A DNA stretch of 64,000 nucleotides from Saccharopolyspora aridisoli (lineage in GTDB: Bacteria > Actinomycetota > Actinomycetes > Mycobacteriales > Pseudonocardiaceae): NCBI RefSeq assembly GCF_004348445.1, contig NZ_SMKV01000006.1:158758-222757 (forward strand), in the 5' to 3' direction. Numbering within the stretch: the first letter of the stretch is position 1; every line of letters starts with the position of its first letter. Positions 32,501 through 41,790 of the stretch are shown one piece after another. The position numbers were made by a program, and so were the translations under genes. Under the pieces are notes generated by a model. That model was not told where the DNA came from and ran no database searches. It worked only from the letters and a program-made list of their open reading frames with translations.

Positions 32501-33898
32501 GTGCGGCATTTCGATCTAGTCATCATCGGCTCCGGCTCCGGCAACTCGATCCTCGACGACCGGTTCGCCGACTGGAACGTGGCCGTCGTCGAGAAGGGCA
32601 TCGGCCCCAACGACGCCTACGGCGGCACCTGCCTCAACGTCGGCTGCATCCCGACGAAGATGTTCGTGCACACCGCCGACGTCGCGGGCGCCCCCGAAGC
32701 CGGCGCCGGGCTCGGTGTCGACCTCGAACGCCGCGGCGTGCGCTGGCCGGAGGTCCGCGACCGCATCTTCGGCCGCATCGACCCGATCTCCGAAGGCGGC
32801 CGCCGCTACCGGGCCGAGGGCTCGCCCAACGTGACCCTGCTGACGGGCGAGGCCACGTTCACCGACGTCAAGCAGCTGACCGTCCAGACCGCCGACGGCG
32901 CTGAGACGATCACCGCCGACCGCTTCGTGGTCGCCGCCGGTGGCCGCCCAGTCATCCCCGAGATCCCCGGCCTGGACCAGGTCGAGGTGCACACCAGCGA
33001 CACCGTGATGCGCCTGGACGAGCTCCCCCGCCGGATGATCATCGTGGGCACCGGTTTCATCGGCGCCGAGTTCGCGCACGTCTTCAGCTCGCTGGGCGTT
33101 GAGGTCACCATGATCGGCCGCTCGGGCAAGGTGCTGCGCGTCGAGGACGCCGACGTGGCCACCCGGTTCACCGAAATCGCCGCCCGCCGCTGGGACCTGC
33201 GGCTCAACCGCAAGGTCGTCTCCGCCGAGAAGACCGGCGATGCGATCCGGCTGAACCTGGAGGGCCCGGAGGGCGCGGAATCCGTCGAAGCCGAGAAGCT
33301 GCTGGTCGCGGTCGGGCGAACTCCCAACGCCGATCTGATCGACGCGGCGACCGGTGGGCTGGAGCTCACCGACGAGGGCAAGATCGCGGTCGACGACACC
33401 CAGCGCGCCTCGGTCGAGGGCGTGTGGGCGCTCGGCGACATCAGCTCGGAGCACGAGCTCAAGCACGTCGCCAACCACGAGACCCGCGTCGTGCAGCACA
33501 ACCTCCTGCACCCCGAGGCCCCGATCTCCTCCGACCACCGCTTCGTGCCGCACGCGGTGTTCTCCGGTCCGCAGATCGCCGCGGTCGGCCTCACCGAGCA
33601 GCAGGCCCAGCAGCGGGGCGTCGAGTACGTCACCTCCACCCAGGACTACGCGGGCATCGCCTACGGCTGGGCGATGGAGGACACCACCGGTTTCGCCAAG
33701 CTGCTGGCCGACCCGAACACCGGGCTGCTGATCGGCGCGCACGTCATCGGCCCGCAGGCGCCGACGCTGCTGCAACCGATCATCCAGGCCATGCACTTCG
33801 GCCTGGACGCGCGCAGCATGGCTCGCGGCCAGTACTGGATCCACCCGGCGATGCCGGAACTGCTGGAGAACGCGCTGCTCAACCTGCCGCTCAACTGA
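32501..33898 (+). CDS. mtr: Mycothione reductase
   Basis: 465 residues, the expected size. The FAD loop GSGSGNSIL at about 11-19, the redox-active disulphide in GGTCLNVGCIPTKM near residues 41-54, the NADPH-binding IIVGTGFIGAEFAHV near 180, and the C-terminal dimer-interface HPAMPEL are all present. It reduces mycothiol disulphide with NADPH in the cytoplasm, keeping the actinobacterial thiol pool reduced. The SGNS variant of the FAD loop and GGTCLNVGCIPTKMF are characteristic of Mtr rather than lipoamide dehydrogenase. GTG start at 32501, 14 bp after the VanZ-like gene. It converges with an 8-bp overlap on the S51 gene. Confidence 0.93.
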   Translation: MRHFDLVIIGSGSGNSILDDRFADWNVAVVEKGIGPNDAYGGTCLNVGCIPTKMFVHTADVAGAPEAGAGLGVDLERRGVRWPEVRDRIFGRIDPISEGGRRYRAEGSPNVTLLTGEATFTDVKQLTVQTADGAETITADRFVVAAGGRPVIPEIPGLDQVEVHTSDTVMRLDELPRRMIIVGTGFIGAEFAHVFSSLGVEVTMIGRSGKVLRVEDADVATRFTEIAARRWDLRLNRKVVSAEKTGDAIRLNLEGPEGAESVEAEKLLVAVGRTPNADLIDAATGGLELTDEGKIAVDDTQRASVEGVWALGDISSEHELKHVANHETRVVQHNLLHPEAPISSDHRFVPHAVFSGPQIAAVGLTEQQAQQRGVEYVTSTQDYAGIAYGWAMEDTTGFAKLLADPNTGLLIGAHVIGPQAPTLLQPIIQAMHFGLDARSMARGQYWIHPAMPELLENALLNLPLN

Positions 33899-34622
33899 TC
33901 CGGCGCACGTCCAACGGCGTTTCGACCGCGGTCCCGTCCGGGCCGCGATCGACCCGGTAGGCCCCTGCGCGGCGCTTCTCGGAGAGCGCCTCGACGAGTT
34001 CGGTGCCCCGGTAGAGCAGACCTGCACCGTCGGCGGTGGCGTAACCCGGCGGCAGCGTCCCCTCTGCGATCAGGCGCTGGAGAAGCGGACGCCGTCGGGG
34101 TTCGCTGTCGTAGTGCACTCCGTTGGAGTGCGGCAGCAGACCGAGGCCGTTGGTGACGGGCCGCAGCTCGGGACCGAACGAGTCGGTGGTGCCGCCCGCG
34201 TGCCAGCAGATCGACCCGGCCGACACGCCGGTGAGCACGACCCCCGCCTGCCACGCCTCGCGGAGCACCTCGTCGAGGCGGTGCAGCCGCCACATCGCCA
34301 GGAGCCCGGCGACGCTGCCGCCCCAGACCCACACGACGTCCCTGGTCAGCAGGTGCTCGCGCACGTCGTCGATGTTCGGCATGGGGAACAGCGCCAGGTG
34401 GCTGGGTTGCCAGCCCTCAGCGACGGCGTTGGCGTAGAAGGTGCCGATCAGCCCGGCGTCGTCACCGACCGCGGTGGCCAGGAGGCACACGCGCGGCGCG
34501 CGGCCGGTGGTCCCGGAGAGGTCGACGGCGTGCCGGGTCAGCGCTCCGATCCCCCACGGCAGGCGATCGGATGCGCTGATCCCGCCACTGGTGGCGAGGA
34601 TCGTCGGGGCGTCAGCGGGCAT
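33891..34622 (-). CDS. Peptidase E-like (S51 family) serine peptidase
   Basis: 243 residues. The nucleophile elbow GVSAGSICWHAGG carries the catalytic Ser near residue 130; VVWVWGGSVAGLLAMWR precedes it as in dipeptidase E and cyanophycinase-like proteins. Peptidase E cleaves N-terminal Asp dipeptides; other members hydrolyse cyanophycin or related polymers, and the choice cannot be made here. No signal peptide, so it is cytoplasmic. ATG at 34622 has no clear ribosome-binding site. It stands between the converging mtr gene and an orphan antitoxin gene. Confidence 0.87.
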   Translation of the reverse strand: MPADAPTILATSGGISASDRLPWGIGALTRHAVDLSGTTGRAPRVCLLATAVGDDAGLIGTFYANAVAEGWQPSHLALFPMPNIDDVREHLLTRDVVWVWGGSVAGLLAMWRLHRLDEVLREAWQAGVVLTGVSAGSICWHAGGTTDSFGPELRPVTNGLGLLPHSNGVHYDSEPRRRPLLQRLIAEGTLPPGYATADGAGLLYRGTELVEALSEKRRAGAYRVDRGPDGTAVETPLDVRRIS

Positions 34623-34667
34623 GTCCGAAGGCTATCCAGCTCACCGCCGAGCGACCCGCGGTTCTGC

Positions 34668-34928
34668 TCAGGCGGGGACGGATGGTTCCGGATCAGCCCA
34701 GTAGTCGGTGCCCATGTCGAAGGTCCCGTCGGCCGCGGGCGCGGCCCAGGACGCCGCGACCACTCCGGCGGCGAAGCCTCCGCGACGCTCCGCGGGGACC
34801 GGGGTCGGTTCGAGCGACACCGCCGGGGCACCGAAGCGGGTGATCACGATGTGCTCGCCGGCTTCGGCGCGGTCGAGCAGCTCGGTCAGCCGCTCGCGGG
34901 CTTCATCCACGGAAAACTCAACAGCCAT
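34668..34928 (-). CDS. Phd/YefM-type antitoxin-like protein (no toxin adjacent)
   Basis: 86 residues. The N-terminal half (FSVDEARERLTELLDRAEAGEHIVITRFGAPAVSL read in shorter pieces) is a typical Phd/YefM fold: a short strand, an ERLTELLDRA helix, the G-E-H/V-I-T turn and the GxPxA loop. The C-terminal half is variable, as expected for a toxin-binding tail. No toxin gene is next to it; the neighbours are a peptidase and cobQ. A PIN-domain gene lies 7 kb away without an antitoxin. It may be an orphan antitoxin or a solitary DNA-binding regulator. Confidence 0.75.
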   Translation of the reverse strand: MAVEFSVDEARERLTELLDRAEAGEHIVITRFGAPAVSLEPTPVPAERRGGFAAGVVAASWAAPAADGTFDMGTDYWADPEPSVPA

Positions 34929-35047
34929 GCCGACAAGTTACCTGCATCACGCTGATCTTGAGACCGAACCGGGTAGTTGGTTGGGCAGTTCTGCCTACAC
35001 CCCACCTCGAAGCAAGTCCCTTTCGCCCCGCTCTGTCGGGAAATGCG

Positions 35048-36568
35048 TCAACTGAGTCCTGCGGCCAGACGCGGCAGACCCGTTGGCGCGCCGCCGTCGA
35101 GGAGGCGGCGCAGCGCATCGGTGTCGAGGTGCTTGGACACGAGGTCGCCGAGCAGGTCGAGCTGCGCGTCGCGGATGTCGGCGAACACGGTGTCCTCGGC
35201 GGCGCGGAAACCGTCCCGACCGGCCAGCCCGGCGGCCCAGCCGAGGAATTCGCGCCGGAAGTCGTCGTTCTCGAACAGACCGTGCCAGTGCGTGCCCAGC
35301 ACCGGCCCCGAGATCCCGCCTTCCCCTTCGCCGTCGGGGAGCGTGATCAGCGGCGGCAGGTCACCTCGGCGGACCTCGACGCCGTGATGGATCTCGTAGC
35401 CCGCGACGTCTTCGCCGAACGCCTCACCACGCGGCCTGGCCAGCGTTTTCTCGCGATCGAAGTCGATCTCGAGGTCGAGCAACCCGAGCCCGTCTACTGC
35501 ACCGGACCCGGACTCGACCTCGTCGTGGATGCGTCTGGTCAGCATCTGGAACCCGCCGCAGATCCCGGCCACCGGAAGCCCCGCCCGCGCGTGCTCGCGG
35601 ATCGCCTCGGCCAGGCCGCTCTCGCGCAGCCACGCCAGGTCGGCCACCGTGGACTTCGAACCGGGCAGCACCACCAGATCGGCGTCGGAGAGCCGGGAGG
35701 GCTCGGTCACGAACCGCACGGCCACACCGGGCTCGGCGGCGAGCGCTTCGACGTCGGTGGCGTTGGAGATCCGGGGCAACCGCGGCACGGCGACCCGCAA
35801 CCACTGCTCACCTCGCGGCGGCGCGGGCCGGCCGACGACGCCGTCGGCGACGTAGGACAGCGAGTCCTCGGCGTCGAGCCACAGGTCTTCTGCCCACGGC
35901 AGCACGCCGTGCACCGGCCGCCCGGTCAGCGCCCGCAGCTGGTCCAGGCCAGGCCGCAGCAGCTCGGGATCACCCCGGAACTTGTTGATCACGAAGCCGG
36001 CGACCAGCGCCTGATCGGCGGCGTCCAGCAGCGACAGGGTGCCGAAGAGCTGCGCGAACACGCCGCCCCGGTCGATGTCACCGACCACGACCACGGGCAG
36101 CCGCGCGGCCTGCGCGAGCCCCATGTTGGCGATGTCGCTGGCCCGCAGGTTGATCTCCGCAGGCGATCCCGCACCCTCGCAGACGACGTAGTCGTGGTCA
36201 CGCCGCAGCTCGTCCAAAGTGGACGCGACGGTGTCCAGCAGGGCCGCCTTGCGCTCGCGGTAGGACAACGCGGTCACCTCACCGGCGACGCGGCCGAGCA
36301 CCACGACCTGCGACTGCCGGTCGCTGCCGGGCTTGAGCAGCACGGGGTTGAACCGCACGGACGGCTCGACACCGCACGCCGCCGCCTGCACCGCCTGCGC
36401 CCGCCCGATCTCCCCGCCGTCCGGCGTGACCACGGAGTTGTTCGACATGTTCTGCGCCTTGAACGGAGCGACCCGCGCTCCGGTACGCGCCAACCACCGG
36501 CAGATCCCAGCGGTCACCACGCTCTTCCCCGCATCCGATGTCGTCCCAGCGATCAGCAGCGCATTCAC
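35048..36568 (-). CDS. cobQ: Cobyric acid synthase
   Basis: 506 residues. The N-terminal ATP domain has [11 protein letters not shown] near residues 6-16 and [22 protein letters not shown] (abbreviated as [11 protein letters not shown]). The C-terminal glutamine amidotransferase has the nucleophile in GICGGFQML near residue 330 and catalytic His in GYEIHHG and GTHWHG. The enzyme amidates the b, d, e and g side chains of adenosylcobyrinate diamide. Start is GTG 36568. It is separated from the main cob locus by 21 kb, on the same strand, and no riboswitch is found upstream. The length agrees with actinobacterial CobQ. Confidence 0.95.
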   Translation of the reverse strand: MNALLIAGTTSDAGKSVVTAGICRWLARTGARVAPFKAQNMSNNSVVTPDGGEIGRAQAVQAAACGVEPSVRFNPVLLKPGSDRQSQVVVLGRVAGEVTALSYRERKAALLDTVASTLDELRRDHDYVVCEGAGSPAEINLRASDIANMGLAQAARLPVVVVGDIDRGGVFAQLFGTLSLLDAADQALVAGFVINKFRGDPELLRPGLDQLRALTGRPVHGVLPWAEDLWLDAEDSLSYVADGVVGRPAPPRGEQWLRVAVPRLPRISNATDVEALAAEPGVAVRFVTEPSRLSDADLVVLPGSKSTVADLAWLRESGLAEAIREHARAGLPVAGICGGFQMLTRRIHDEVESGSGAVDGLGLLDLEIDFDREKTLARPRGEAFGEDVAGYEIHHGVEVRRGDLPPLITLPDGEGEGGISGPVLGTHWHGLFENDDFRREFLGWAAGLAGRDGFRAAEDTVFADIRDAQLDLLGDLVSKHLDTDALRRLLDGGAPTGLPRLAAGLS

Positions 36569-36839
36569 ACCCCGTTCCTACCCCATCCGGCAGCACCAGA
36601 GCCCGTCGGGCTGAACGCCGTTTGAGCAGGGTCGACACGCTGAGCAGGAAGTCGCGAAGGCAGCGGGCAAGCGCGCGAACGAAACCAACCGGCGCCACAC
36701 CTCTCCGACCACGGCACTCACCCCTTGAGACTGCTGAGGCAGCCAGGGCGGCGCAGGCCGACCGGGTCAAGGTCTTCCTGTGCGGTTTTTCCGCCATAGT
36801 GACCGAATCCAGACACCGAATGTGGGAAAGTCTGGCCTC

Positions 36840-37301
36840 ATGGAACCTGAGTACCTCGTGCGGGATCTGGAGGCCAAGGCCGCCGAGATGCAACGCCGCG
36901 CAGAAGAAATGCAGGAGCAGATCAAGAGCGCGAACGCGACGGCGACCTCTCGTGACGGAGCGGTAACGGTGCAGGTCGCTCCCAATGGCGCGTTGCAGAA
37001 CATCGAGTTCTCCCAACGCGCCACTTCGCTGTCGGCGATCCAGCTCACCCAGACCGTGATGCAGACGGTGCGACAGGCCCAAATGGAAGCAGCACGCAAG
37101 ATCACCGAGATCGTGGAGCCGCAGTTCGGCGGTACCGACGCGATGGACTTCATCACCGGATTCATGCCCCAGCCCGACGACGAACAGCAGACCGGCAAGG
37201 AGTCGTCAGGACCGCAGAAGAACGCACCGAAGCGTCCGGAACCGCAATCCGGCTGGGATGACGACGACGACCTCAACGACGGTCGTTCGTTCCTGCGCTG
37301 A
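36840..37301 (+). CDS. YbaB/EbfC-family DNA-binding-like protein
   Basis: 153 residues. A long N-terminal coiled helix (LVRDLEAKAAEMQRRAEEMQEQI) leads to the small YbaB fold, with the signature SRDGAVTVQVAPNGALQNIEF and the following QLTQTVMQTVRQAQ helix. Compared with the nucleoid-associated EbfC it has an acidic C-terminal tail (WDDDDDLNDG). In Pseudonocardiaceae, genes of this type often precede ESX substrate genes. It starts the cassette with the EspC-like and effector-like genes (16-bp and 0-bp gaps), so the three are probably one transcript. ATG at 36840 has weak upstream pairing. Confidence 0.82.
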   Translation: MEPEYLVRDLEAKAAEMQRRAEEMQEQIKSANATATSRDGAVTVQVAPNGALQNIEFSQRATSLSAIQLTQTVMQTVRQAQMEAARKITEIVEPQFGGTDAMDFITGFMPQPDDEQQTGKESSGPQKNAPKRPEPQSGWDDDDDLNDGRSFLR

Positions 37302-37317
37302 TCAGAAGGGGTGGACA

Positions 37318-37632
37318 ATGGGTGACGGCTTCAAAGTCAACCCGGACGAGCTCCGCTCATTCGCGAAAGGGCTCGATGAGCGAGGCGATCAGGTGAGCAA
37401 TGCCGCTCAGGCCACCAGCGAGATCAAGCTCGGAGAGGAGGCATTCGGCCCCTTGGTCGTCATCCTCTCTCAATTCGTCGACAACGCTAGCGACGAATTC
37501 TCCCAGAAGCTCAAGGAGTGCTCGGCGTCCATCGACAGGGCTGTCGACGACATCAACGCCGCCGCCGCTGACTACGAACGCGACGACGAGCAGGGCGGCC
37601 AGAACATCGACCAGGTCAAGGGGGCGATGTAG
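37318..37632 (+). CDS. EspC/WXG100-like type VII secretion substrate
   Basis: 104 residues, helical-hairpin protein. The start VNPDELRSFAKGLDERGDQVSNA fits the EspC-type ESX family, and the second helix ends in AAAADYERDDEQGGQ, where a YxxxD-like secretion signal can be seen (YERDD). No signal peptide, as expected for T7SS cargo. ATG at 37318 is preceded by AAGGGG. It lies between the YbaB-like gene and the large effector-like gene; such small proteins usually pair with, and deliver, the neighbour. Sequence family is convincing; secretion is inferred. Confidence 0.82.
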   Translation: MGDGFKVNPDELRSFAKGLDERGDQVSNAAQATSEIKLGEEAFGPLVVILSQFVDNASDEFSQKLKECSASIDRAVDDINAAAADYERDDEQGGQNIDQVKGAM

Positions 37633-38979
37633 GTGGGAGAAGGAGTCTTCACCGGGTTCGACAGCGCCACGGACTCGGTGTCCGGCGCGGGCCCCGTTGA
37701 ATCCGCCGTCCAGACCTTCGATTCGCTTGGCCGGCTGTCCGAAGGCGATTTCTTGGAGGCCGGTCTCAACGTCGGTGCCTTCGGTCTGGATCTGCTGGGT
37801 GCGGCGATGGACCCGCTCGGAGCGTTGGCCAGCGCCGGGATCAGTTGGCTGATTGAACACATCAGCTTCCTGCGCGATGGGCTAGACTCGCTCATGGGCG
37901 ACCCTGACACGATCAAAAAAGGCTGTCAGAAGTGGAACGACACCGCGCTGAAGCTGGATGAGATCGCGAAGCAGCAGAAGCAGGCGCTCGACAGCCAGGT
38001 GCAGAACTGGGAGAAGTCAGCCGCGGACGCATTCCGAAAGAGCCACGGGCAGCTGAGCGAGGAAATCGCCGCCGTCTCGAAGGCATGCACCGGAATGTCG
38101 GAAACGATCTCGAACTGCGGCATCGCCACTGCGGCCCTGCGGGGCATGGTTCGCGACATGATCGCCACCTTCATCTGGGAGGTCATCCGAAACGCGGTCA
38201 TCGCATTGGCGGGTTCGTTCGCGACCTTCGGTGCCGCCGCAGCGGCATTCGCCGCCTGGACCGTGGGACGCGGTGCCATGCTGCTCGGCAAGATCGCGTC
38301 GTACATGACCAAATTGATCGGCGCTGTCGGCAAGGTCGTAAGCCGCCTCAAAACGCTTCTGACCAAGGTCGATGACATCGTCCGCGGCATGAAGCGCTTC
38401 GGCCGGGGCGGTGATGGTCCCGCTCCCACCCGTCCGACGGGCGCCACCGACGCTCCACCAGGCCCACGTTCATCGGGGTCCGAATCACCACCCGCGTCCA
38501 CGCAGGCCAGCAATGCGGATACGACGCCGAGCACGTCGAACGATCCCAGCATCAGCGCACGCTTGGACAACTGGGGACAGAAGAAGGTCGATGACAGCAA
38601 GGCCGACTACCAGCGGCGGCGCGAGGAGATCGACGAGAAGTACCAGGGAAGTGCGTGGCAGCGGTACAAAGATTCCGGAGACACCTACGAAAACTGGAAT
38701 CGAGGGTGGAACAACTCGACGGCCGAGGGAATCTCCAATGCCTACACGCCCTACTCGCCTCTGGAGCGCAGCGGCGGTGGCCAGATGGCACACTCGGTTC
38801 CGAACTTCCACGAAGGCGCCGGTTTCGTGAACAAATTCGCAGGTGACCTCTTCCGAGAGGGAACCAAGGCCGACGATATGAAGAACGAAGTGTCCGAACC
38901 GAAGACGGACGACAAGAGCCGGGCCGACCAGATCAAGAACAGCCAGGGCGATCGGGTGGAAGAAATCCGCGATCGGTGA
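37633..38979 (+). CDS. Large T7SS-associated protein with two membrane segments (effector-like)
   Basis: 448 residues. GTG start directly after the previous stop codon, with AAGGGGG 8 bases upstream. Residues about 90-150 form a helical WXG100-like region (QNWEKSAADAFRKSHGQL, an NWEKSAAD turn instead of W-x-G). Residues about 170-235 have two hydrophobic segments. From about 255 it is Ser/Pro/Thr-rich, then a charged domain (GQKKVDDSKADYQRRREEIDEKY) with no family I recognise. The layout of N-terminal WXG-type domain, linker and variable C-terminus is typical of polymorphic toxins or secreted ESX effectors. No immunity gene is obvious, unless the next membrane protein plays that part. Base composition is lower in GC than neighbours. 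Confidence 0.65.
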   Translation: MGEGVFTGFDSATDSVSGAGPVESAVQTFDSLGRLSEGDFLEAGLNVGAFGLDLLGAAMDPLGALASAGISWLIEHISFLRDGLDSLMGDPDTIKKGCQKWNDTALKLDEIAKQQKQALDSQVQNWEKSAADAFRKSHGQLSEEIAAVSKACTGMSETISNCGIATAALRGMVRDMIATFIWEVIRNAVIALAGSFATFGAAAAAFAAWTVGRGAMLLGKIASYMTKLIGAVGKVVSRLKTLLTKVDDIVRGMKRFGRGGDGPAPTRPTGATDAPPGPRSSGSESPPASTQASNADTTPSTSNDPSISARLDNWGQKKVDDSKADYQRRREEIDEKYQGSAWQRYKDSGDTYENWNRGWNNSTAEGISNAYTPYSPLERSGGGQMAHSVPNFHEGAGFVNKFAGDLFREGTKADDMKNEVSEPKTDDKSRADQIKNSQGDRVEEIRDR

Positions 38980-38986
38980 ACCGCAC

Positions 38987-39026
38987 GTGAGTGCGTAGCC
39001 GGAAAAGGCACCGGCTACGCACTCAC
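38987..39026. terminator. Bidirectional terminator overlapping a stop codon
   Basis: A perfect 16-bp stem (GTGAGTGCGTAGCCGG at 38987-39002, CCGGCTACGCACTCAC at 39011-39026) with loop AAAAGGCA. It begins 8 bases after the T7SS-associated gene and its right arm includes the stop codon (39023-39025) of the converging membrane-protein gene. Confidence 0.85.
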
Positions 39027-40003
39027 GGCCTCCGAGTACGCCACGGAATGAGCGCCAGCACCAACAGAACGCCGGAAATTCCGACGATCCCGAGATAGAC
39101 GGCGCCACGCGCACCAGGCACTTCCGTCACGTGCAATGGGCCGCCGACACCGCTCCGATCGGTCACCAGCTGAAGATCGGAACCGAACGGCCCGGCAAAG
39201 CCGATCGGATCGTATTCAAGTCGCTGGCCACCGCATTGCACGGTGTAGGTGTAGAAGTTCGGCGAGCGAGTGGAATCTTGCCAATTCGCGTCGAGGACCT
39301 GGCACCGCACCGGATCCGAACCGGCCACTGCCAGCCAGCCTGGGCGGCCGCCGAGCATGCCCGCCAGCGCGAGGGCGAACAAGCCCACCGCACACGCGAT
39401 GCGAAGTGTTCGGGGCGCTGGAAGCCCGGACACCCCTCGGTAGAGGAGGATCAGACCGAACAGCGGTACGGCCAGCAGCGCGAGGTCCCAACCAGTGCCG
39501 GACAGGGGCCCGATCAACAGCGCGACCACGAAGAAGATCACCGTGATCGCACGACATGTCGTGTGCCGGACGGTTTGAGCAGATTCCGAACCACCTGCGG
39601 CCACCAACAGCCGCAACCCGAGCACGACCGGAACGACCGCCGCGATCGCGTTGACGATGCCCCGCACACGGGATGACGGATCCGAAACAGCGACCAAGAT
39701 CGCGATCGCGATCAACACGACGCCGTAGTTCAGAGCGACGAAACCGTTTCGTCGACACCGCATCCGCTCCGGTGATCTCTCCGGATGTTGCGAAACGGCC
39801 CTGGTGTTCCAGGCCATGCTGAAGGCCAGCGTGCCGAAACCAATCAGAACGAAGCCCACGACGTGGACGAGCCAGTGCAGCGGCAGGAGCACGAGCAACG
39901 CGCCGACAGCCTGAATACCGATGGGCACGACCACATCGGCCGAGGACCCGCCGGATCGGTCCGCCTGACCAGCGGTGTCCGGCGACTGCTGTGGTGACGA
40001 CAT
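39023..40003 (-). CDS. Multi-spanning membrane protein of unknown function
   Basis: 326 residues from ATG 40003, supported by GGGAG 10 bases upstream. A short Ser/Gly/Asp-rich N-terminus is followed by about six membrane segments in two groups (residues 28-65, 95-180, 190-225). An extracytoplasmic domain near 230-300 contains two Cys (VRCQVL and VQCGGQRLEY) before a last TM. The domain with a Cys pair and the YTYTVQCGG strand resembles DUF3592-type membrane proteins, but I cannot name a family with confidence. It converges with the T7SS cassette and could be an immunity or accessory protein; that is speculative. Confidence 0.7.
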   Translation of the reverse strand: MSSPQQSPDTAGQADRSGGSSADVVVPIGIQAVGALLVLLPLHWLVHVVGFVLIGFGTLAFSMAWNTRAVSQHPERSPERMRCRRNGFVALNYGVVLIAIAILVAVSDPSSRVRGIVNAIAAVVPVVLGLRLLVAAGGSESAQTVRHTTCRAITVIFFVVALLIGPLSGTGWDLALLAVPLFGLILLYRGVSGLPAPRTLRIACAVGLFALALAGMLGGRPGWLAVAGSDPVRCQVLDANWQDSTRSPNFYTYTVQCGGQRLEYDPIGFAGPFGSDLQLVTDRSGVGGPLHVTEVPGARGAVYLGIVGISGVLLVLALIPWRTRRP

Positions 40004-40208
40004 CGATCCAAACTCCCGAAACAGACGGCACGGCACTCGCGAGACGATATCTCACCCGGTCGGGCCAAGAAGGCAAGATCAGAAACCTGGAACCCGGGCA
40101 CAACTGGTACTGCACTGCCGAGATTCGCGACACCAAGACGCGAAACATGAGATAACGCAACAACGCATCGCTGAGCTGCGTAGAGCCACCAAACAGCCGA
40201 GATGGTCG

Positions 40209-40761
40209 CTAGCGCAGGAGGCCCGGCCGGAGCTCGGAGACCGCCCGGGTGACGCGGTGGACGACGGATTTCCCGGGAAGTTTGATTCGCGGTGGAACCG
40301 CCCGCTGTTTGTCGAGGATTTGCTTGTGGCGTCGGGCGAACCCGTCATCGACCGGCTGGAACAGCAGAGCCGCGGAGACCGGTTTCGAGTTCGGGGCGTC
40401 TTTGACCTTGGGGCGCGGGAGCTGACCGTGGATCGCGTGCAATTCGCTCCACGAGACCAGATCGGTCTCTGCCGTGTATCCGCAGCCAGATGCCGCGTTC
40501 GTCGATGAGGAGGCGGTGGAGCTGAGCGACCATCCCGATCGCGCCGACCACCCCGATCAGGGCGAGCGGACCGAACAGCACGGTGAAGAACCAACCGATG
40601 TAGGGCGCGGCATCCCGCCCTTTCCGCGTGACGATCTCGTCCGGGGACAGCGCAACGGCTAAGAACAAGCCGACGAAGGCGAGGAGGAACAACATCCCCG
40701 CCAGGAATCCCCAGCCTTCGCGGTACCGGACGACCTTCGCCGATGCGCTGGGCGCCCACAT
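40209..40761 (-). pseudogene. Frameshifted membrane protein gene (PH-like C-terminus)
   Basis: From ATG 40761 the reading frame encodes two clear membrane segments (WGFLAGMLFLLAFVGLFLAVAL, IGWFFTVLFGPLALIGVVGAIG, each shortened here) up to DERGIWLR near residue 94. One extra base near 40476-40481 then breaks the frame. Removing it restores a natural continuation (YTAETDLVSWSELHAIHGQ, PRPKVKDAPNSKP) to the stop at 40209, giving about 183 residues. The two halves join across exactly one base, so this is either a recent pseudogene or a sequencing error. The downstream half looks like a short PH-like domain. No known function. Confidence 0.75.
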
Positions 40762-40830
40762 CTCGGTCTGCACGCGCCCAGCTTGGGGATCGGCTCCCGG
40801 CATCCGGCGAGGAATCCGGCGATCCAGCCG

Positions 40831-41688
40831 TCACTGCTGGGTGAGGATTTCGTTGCCGTCTTCGGTGATGAGGATGGTGTGCTCGAACTGGGCGGTCCAG
40901 CTCTTGTCCTTGGTGGTGACCGTCCAGCCGTCTTCCCACATGTCGTACTCGTGGGTGCCGAGGGTGATCATCGGCTCGATGGTGAAGGTCATGCCCGGTT
41001 CCAGGACGGTGTCCACCGACGGCTCGTCGTAGTGCAGGATCACCAGTCCGCTGTGGAACGAGCGGCCGATGCCGTGGCCGGTGAAGTCGCGGACGACACC
41101 GTACCCGAAGCGCTTGGCGTAGGACTCGATGACGCGGCCGATCACGTTGAGCTGGCGGCCCGGCTTGGCGGCCTTGATGCCGCGCATCGTCGCCTCGTGG
41201 GTGCGCTCGACCAGCAGGCGGGCCTCCTCGGAGACTTCGCCTGCCAGGAAGGTCGCGTTGGTGTCGCCGTGCACGCCACCGATGTAACCGGTGACGTCGA
41301 CGTTGACGATGTCGCCGTCCTCGATGATCGTCGAGTCCGGGATGCCGTGGCAGATCACCTCGTTGAGCGAGGTGCAGCAGGACTTCTGGAACCCCCGGTA
41401 ACCCAGCGTCGACGGGTACGCACCGTGGTCGAGCAGGAACTCGTGCACCACGGCGTCGACGGAGTCGGTGGTGACGCCCGGCTGGATCGCCTTGCCCGCT
41501 TCGGCCAGCGCCTGGGCGGCAAGCTTGCCCGCGAAGCGCATCGCCTCGATGACCTCGGGCGGCTGCACGTCAGGGTCGGTGTTGCGCTTGGGAGCCGGTT
41601 TGTCCACGTACTCGGGACGCTCGATGTGCGCTGGGACTTGGCGGCGCGGCGTCGCAACGCCTGGCTTCAACGGGGCTCGAACCGGCAT
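40831..41688 (-). CDS. map: Methionine aminopeptidase type I
   Basis: 285 residues. The pita-bread metal ligands are present: the Asp pair in [17 protein letters not shown], His in [10 protein letters not shown], Glu in [10 protein letters not shown] and Glu in [12 protein letters not shown]. The N-terminal extension of about 40 residues carries a PxxP-like region ([16 protein letters not shown]), as in the longer actinobacterial MetAP. It removes the initiator Met from new proteins in the cytoplasm. ATG at 41688. It keeps the actinobacterial order dxr-rip1-ispG-GNAT-PBP-map, interrupted here by a VapC-like gene. Confidence 0.96.
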   Translation of the reverse strand: MPVRAPLKPGVATPRRQVPAHIERPEYVDKPAPKRNTDPDVQPPEVIEAMRFAGKLAAQALAEAGKAIQPGVTTDSVDAVVHEFLLDHGAYPSTLGYRGFQKSCCTSLNEVICHGIPDSTIIEDGDIVNVDVTGYIGGVHGDTNATFLAGEVSEEARLLVERTHEATMRGIKAAKPGRQLNVIGRVIESYAKRFGYGVVRDFTGHGIGRSFHSGLVILHYDEPSVDTVLEPGMTFTIEPMITLGTHEYDMWEDGWTVTTKDKSWTAQFEHTILITEDGNEILTQQ

Positions 41689-41790
41689 GCCCCCACTTTA
41701 ACCACGTTGGTCGGCACGACTCCGGGCGGTGACGGCACCACGCGGAACCATCCGCGATGTGGGACGCCATCACCCGGTATGCGGGAGAGC

